Shown here in pieces: positions 12,319-15,405 of a stretch of DNA of 15,405 bases. Within the stretch, counting starts at the first letter, position 1. The number at the start of each line of letters is the position of its first letter. The stretch lies in NCBI GenBank assembly GCA_030592225.1, contig JAUVJT010000029.1, positions 1 to 15,405 on the forward strand, given 5' to 3'. The position numbers and the translations under genes were made by a program. The notes below the pieces were generated by a model that was not told the origin of the DNA, ran no database searches, and saw only the letters and a program-made list of their open reading frames with translations. Origin of the DNA: Candidatus Stahliibacteriota bacterium. Lineage in GTDB: Bacteria; Hydrothermota; Tepidihabitantia; B3-TA06.

Positions 12319-14739
12319 TCAGCCTTGCTGTACTTCCTTGAGTATTTTCTCAAGCGCCGCTTCGTCCCCTAACAGCACTTTCCGCGACTTGCTTCCCTCG
12401 TAAGCGCCGACTATACCTGCCTGTTCCATCTGGTCAATAATCCTTCCGGCACGCGCCCATCCCACGTTTAATCTGCGCTGTAGCATGGATACCGATGCTT
12501 CCTTGTGGCGCATTACCAGGCGGGCCGCTTCGGCAAAGAATTCGTCCACACTGTCTAGCTTGGTCTGGTGGGTCATCTGTTCGCGGATAGGAATAAGCTC
12601 TTCTAGCTTGGGGTAGTACTGTCCCTGGAGCGCCTGCACCAGTTCAGGTGAAATCATCTCCGAGAGTTTCTGTCTTTTAGTTTCGTATAACGGCTCTGCA
12701 GGATCGAGCAGGGGATCGAGAAGATCCGCTGCAACGATGGCTTCGGCAAATTCTCGCGCCTTTTGTTCATCTACCTGAGTGGAAAGAAGCGCCTTAAGTC
12801 TTGACGCGGCGAGTTTCTGCACGATTCGGTTAACCTCGCCGGTAGAAACAAAGGAGCCGTGCAGCCTGATCGGTTCACCTTTGCCCGGGGGCAGGAACAG
12901 CATGTCGCCCCTGCCCAGCAACGCCTCGGCCCCGTTCATGTCAAGGATCGTTCTCGAATCCGTCTTGGAGGCTACCTGGAAGGCGATGCGGCCCGGGAAG
13001 TTGGCCTTGATGAGTCCGGTAATCACGTCCACCGAGGGTCTCTGGGTTGCCAGTATCAAATGTATACCCACGGCGCGTGCCATCTGCGCAAGACGTATAA
13101 TGCGTTGCTCAACTTCGCCGGGGGCGGTAAGCATGAGGTCGGCCAGTTCATCCACCACAACCACGATATAGGGTTTTTCCTTTTTCTTCGTATCTCTTGC
13201 CTTGAGATTGTAGCCCGCGATATCACGCGCACCTACCATGGAAAACTCTTTGTAGCGCTCTTCCATGATTTTGACCACGAACTCCAGACTCGAAGCAGCC
13301 TTGCGGGGGTCAACAATGGCAGGCTGGATAAGGTGGGGGATGGGGTTGTAGGCGGGAAGCTCAAGTCGTTTGGGATCGATGAGTATGAACCGGACGTCTC
13401 GCGGTCCGGATTTGATGAGCATACTGGTTAGAATGCTGTGTATACACACCGATTTCCCTGACCCGGTGGTACCTGCAATCAACAGATGGGGGACAGAGGC
13501 GAGATCTGCCACTTGCGGGGTTCCGGTAATCGTGGCTCCCAGAGCAATGGTCAAAGCTCCTGTGGATTCAACAAAATTCCTGGAGCGGACAATGAGACGC
13601 AAGCCTACCGTCTTGCGGTTTTTGTTGGGTATCTCGATGCCGACTGCTGACTTTCCGGGAATGGGCAGTATCCTTATACGATCCGCCTTCAGGGAGAGAG
13701 AAAGATCGTCGGCAAGGCCGGTGATTTTGGATATCTTAACCCCGGGCGCGGGATGGAATTCGTAGCGGGTAATGACCGGGCCTGGGATTATGTCACCCAC
13801 TGTTCCGGCAACCCCGAACTCTTTCAATTTGTTGATCAGGAGTTTGGCGCCTTCCCGGGTTTCCCTATCAGGCGGGCGGGTAAGATCCTCTGTGGCGGGG
13901 TCCAGCAGTTCGGCCAGCTTGAGTTCTTCCTGCGAGACATCCATAACCGAAGAGTAGATTATCCTTGGCGTTATACCTTTCTGCACCGGCGTTTCAGTGG
14001 TTTTTGTTTCCTTTTCAACTGCAGGCACATCTGTTTCTTGCCGGGTTTCCGTGATTCGAGAATCTTCCTCGGTCGCTCGTTCGGCAAGCGTCTTTTCGCG
14101 TTCTGCCAGCAGCGCGGCGCGTCGTTCCCTGCGTTCTTCCGCGGCTGTCTTACTGCGTTCTAAGGCTTTTGTCAACAACTTATGCAGGTTGATGTCGAAT
14201 ATCAGCACCAGGGAAACGAGGAGCAGGAATCCCAAAATGAAGCCCAGCCCGAGACGTCCCACAAGATTAGCAAGGTAGGCGAATACCATGGTTCCGAGTC
14301 TGCCTGCAAGATTCATGGATTGGGTGATTACCCCCGTATTATTCTTTACCGGGAACAACGCGACTTTATGGAAGTAGCCCAGGGTTACTTGTACGAAGAA
14401 CCCCAAGCCCAGCAGCGTCAAGGTGTTCAGGAACAGCTTCTTGCCCGGGCGGCGCAGCAGCCGGTTGAATCCCCACAACACGAGCAAGAAGGGCAGGAGG
14501 TATGCAATTACTCCCAGCCAGGTGAACAGGAATCTTGCCAGAAAAAAGCCCAGTATACCGCCCCAGTTCATGGGATCATCAGCGATGGCGGCGCCTTTGA
14601 AGCTTGCCAGGCTGATGGTTATGAATGCGGTAAGAAGAAGCAGCAGGAGTCCGATGACGATGTCGGAGTTATCTTTCCTCGCCTTCCTGGGATTTGATTT
14701 GGTTGTTTTAGGTCTCGGAGTTGCTTTCTTTTTTACCAT
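12319..14739 (-). CDS. ftsK: FtsK/SpoIIIE-family DNA translocase
   Basis: Septum-anchored DNA pump that moves the chromosome terminus out of the closing septum. The 806 residues show a basic N-terminus (1-25), membrane segments at about 26-47, 60-92, 103-122 and 147-181, and a charged Glu/Arg/Lys-rich linker (190-255). The alpha/beta motor domain follows, with Walker A AGTTGSGKS (Lys429), IDPKRLELPAYN and Walker B VVVVDELADLM (Asp530-Glu531), then ATQRPSVDVITGLIKANFPGRI reaching the subunit interface. A C-terminal winged-helix gamma domain (about 732-806) has SVSMLQRRLNVGWARAGRIID and ends GAYEGSKSRKVLL. Between motor and gamma there are about 87 residues, more than usual. ATG 14739 has AAGG six bases upstream. 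The gene begins three bases after the M50 protease stop, so the two are probably co-transcribed. Confidence 0.96.
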   Translation of the reverse strand: MVKKKATPRPKTTKSNPRKARKDNSDIVIGLLLLLLTAFITISLASFKGAAIADDPMNWGGILGFFLARFLFTWLGVIAYLLPFLLVLWGFNRLLRRPGKKLFLNTLTLLGLGFFVQVTLGYFHKVALFPVKNNTGVITQSMNLAGRLGTMVFAYLANLVGRLGLGFILGFLLLVSLVLIFDINLHKLLTKALERSKTAAEERRERRAALLAEREKTLAERATEEDSRITETRQETDVPAVEKETKTTETPVQKGITPRIIYSSVMDVSQEELKLAELLDPATEDLTRPPDRETREGAKLLINKLKEFGVAGTVGDIIPGPVITRYEFHPAPGVKISKITGLADDLSLSLKADRIRILPIPGKSAVGIEIPNKNRKTVGLRLIVRSRNFVESTGALTIALGATITGTPQVADLASVPHLLIAGTTGSGKSVCIHSILTSMLIKSGPRDVRFILIDPKRLELPAYNPIPHLIQPAIVDPRKAASSLEFVVKIMEERYKEFSMVGARDIAGYNLKARDTKKKEKPYIVVVVDELADLMLTAPGEVEQRIIRLAQMARAVGIHLILATQRPSVDVITGLIKANFPGRIAFQVASKTDSRTILDMNGAEALLGRGDMLFLPPGKGEPIRLHGSFVSTGEVNRIVQKLAASRLKALLSTQVDEQKAREFAEAIVAADLLDPLLDPAEPLYETKRQKLSEMISPELVQALQGQYYPKLEELIPIREQMTHQTKLDSVDEFFAEAARLVMRHKEASVSMLQRRLNVGWARAGRIIDQMEQAGIVGAYEGSKSRKVLLGDEAALEKILKEVQQG

Positions 14740-14742
14740 GTA

Positions 14743-15393
14743 TCACCTTACGAATGGGACGTTAAATATGTTTCTGCCCGTTATCAACGAAGCGACGATG
14801 TAACTGGGTCTGAATATAATGATACCCAGAACTCCGGTAAAAATCAACAGCAGGAGTATGATGAACCCGTAGCGCTGCAGCCATAAAACCACCTTGATGT
14901 TGCGCAGCGGGATAAGGGAGAAAAGTATCTGGGAGCCGTCCAGCGGGGGGATGGGGATTAAGTTAAACAACGCCAGTACCAGGTTGTAGAAGACAGCAAG
15001 TCCCAGAACTGCCTGGATATACACGAGAAAGGAGCTTGTTTCTGTCGGCAGGAGATTGGTAAGTTGCGCCAGTATGGCAAGGAAGACGGCCAGGATGAGA
15101 TTAGATGCAGGGCCGGCGAGCGAGACCAACAGAATACCGCGCTTGCGGTCGGCAAAGTTATCCGGCGATATGGGCACCGGTTTTGCCCAACCGAACCCAA
15201 GGAGCACGATGGCCAGTGTGCCAATCAAATTCAGGTGACGCAGGGGATTGAGGGTTAGGCGCCCCATCATCTTGGCGGTGGGATCGCCCAGCTTGTTCGC
15301 CATCCAGGCATGAGCGTACTCGTGAAAGGTGAGTCCGGCAATCATCCCGGGCAGGGCAAGCATTATCAGCACCCAGTAGTTTGGGTCAAGCAA
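14743..15393 (-). CDS. site-2-protease-like M50 metalloprotease (start at or beyond window edge)
   Basis: Polytopic membrane zinc protease of the short M50 (YwhC/Rv-like rhomboid-free S2P) type. Counting from the TTG at 15393 (216 residues), the zinc motif HEYAH is at 24-28, followed by AWMANKLGDPTAK. The third zinc ligand region is NLIPIPPLDGSQI (144-156) with Asp152. SLAGPASNLILAV (91-103) is the conserved central segment. About five or six hydrophobic stretches cover the protein; there is no PDZ domain. The start is uncertain. TTG 15393 gives a family-like distance to HEYAH, but the frame stays open to base 15405 with no stop, so the true start may lie outside. Its TGA is three bases from the ftsK ATG. 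Substrates are unknown; proteins of this type are often encoded beside unrelated housekeeping genes. Confidence 0.9.
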   Translation of the reverse strand: MLDPNYWVLIMLALPGMIAGLTFHEYAHAWMANKLGDPTAKMMGRLTLNPLRHLNLIGTLAIVLLGFGWAKPVPISPDNFADRKRGILLVSLAGPASNLILAVFLAILAQLTNLLPTETSSFLVYIQAVLGLAVFYNLVLALFNLIPIPPLDGSQILFSLIPLRNIKVVLWLQRYGFIILLLLIFTGVLGIIIFRPSYIVASLITGRNIFNVPFVR

Positions 15394-15405
15394 GCGAGAA
15401 AAAAG

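Noticed and set aside
12859..13431. Plus-strand open frame (190 codons) opposite ftsK
   Set aside because: It runs antisense through the conserved FtsK motor domain and resembles no protein; the opposite frame is clearly the real gene.

Overview
The window looks like an ordinary chromosomal segment of a diderm (Gram-negative type) bacterium of roughly 50% G+C, probably from an uncultured lineage. An OmpA-type peptidoglycan-binding protein and signal-peptide proteins point to an outer membrane. A mannose-family PTS, a SIS-type phosphoglucose/phosphomannose isomerase and intergenic repeats of the kind common in environmental metagenome-assembled genomes fit a candidate-phylum bacterium. I cannot name the lineage from sequence alone. 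No tRNA, rRNA, CRISPR array, transposase or integrase was seen.

Left half (1-7946, all + strand). Ten genes run head to tail with almost no space between them. The first three are envelope proteins: an OmpA-like C-terminal domain protein cut by the window edge, and two secreted or outer-envelope proteins of unknown function. They run directly into a sugar phosphotransferase system in the order EIIB, EIIC, EIID, HPr, enzyme I. Then follow a bifunctional phosphoglucose/phosphomannose isomerase and a sugar-1-phosphate nucleotidyltransferase. From the third envelope gene onward every junction is a start/stop overlap, so this is very likely one translationally coupled operon. No EIIA gene is present. 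As inference, the set would import and phosphorylate a hexose (mannose or glucose type), interconvert mannose-6-P, glucose-6-P and fructose-6-P, and supply a nucleotide sugar.

Centre (7947-8124). A 178-base convergent spacer separates the two operons. It holds 9-base tandem units (CTTTGTGNN and CACAGATTT-like) and one weak hairpin.

Right half (8125-15405, all - strand). In transcription order it carries a site-2-protease-like M50 metalloprotease (start at or beyond the window edge), an FtsK/SpoIIIE DNA translocase, the TldD and TldE/PmbA metalloprotease pair, and the folate enzyme FolC. A well-formed sigma-70-like promoter lies between ftsK and tldD. A perfect 28-base palindrome lies between tldE and folC, and its centre is the candidate folC start codon.

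Most of the window is recognisable housekeeping and envelope biology. I do not see a convincing new defence or biosynthetic system. The points most worth following up are the IIA-less PTS coupled to envelope genes, the palindrome that may supply the folC translation start, and the enlarged spacer before the gamma domain of FtsK.
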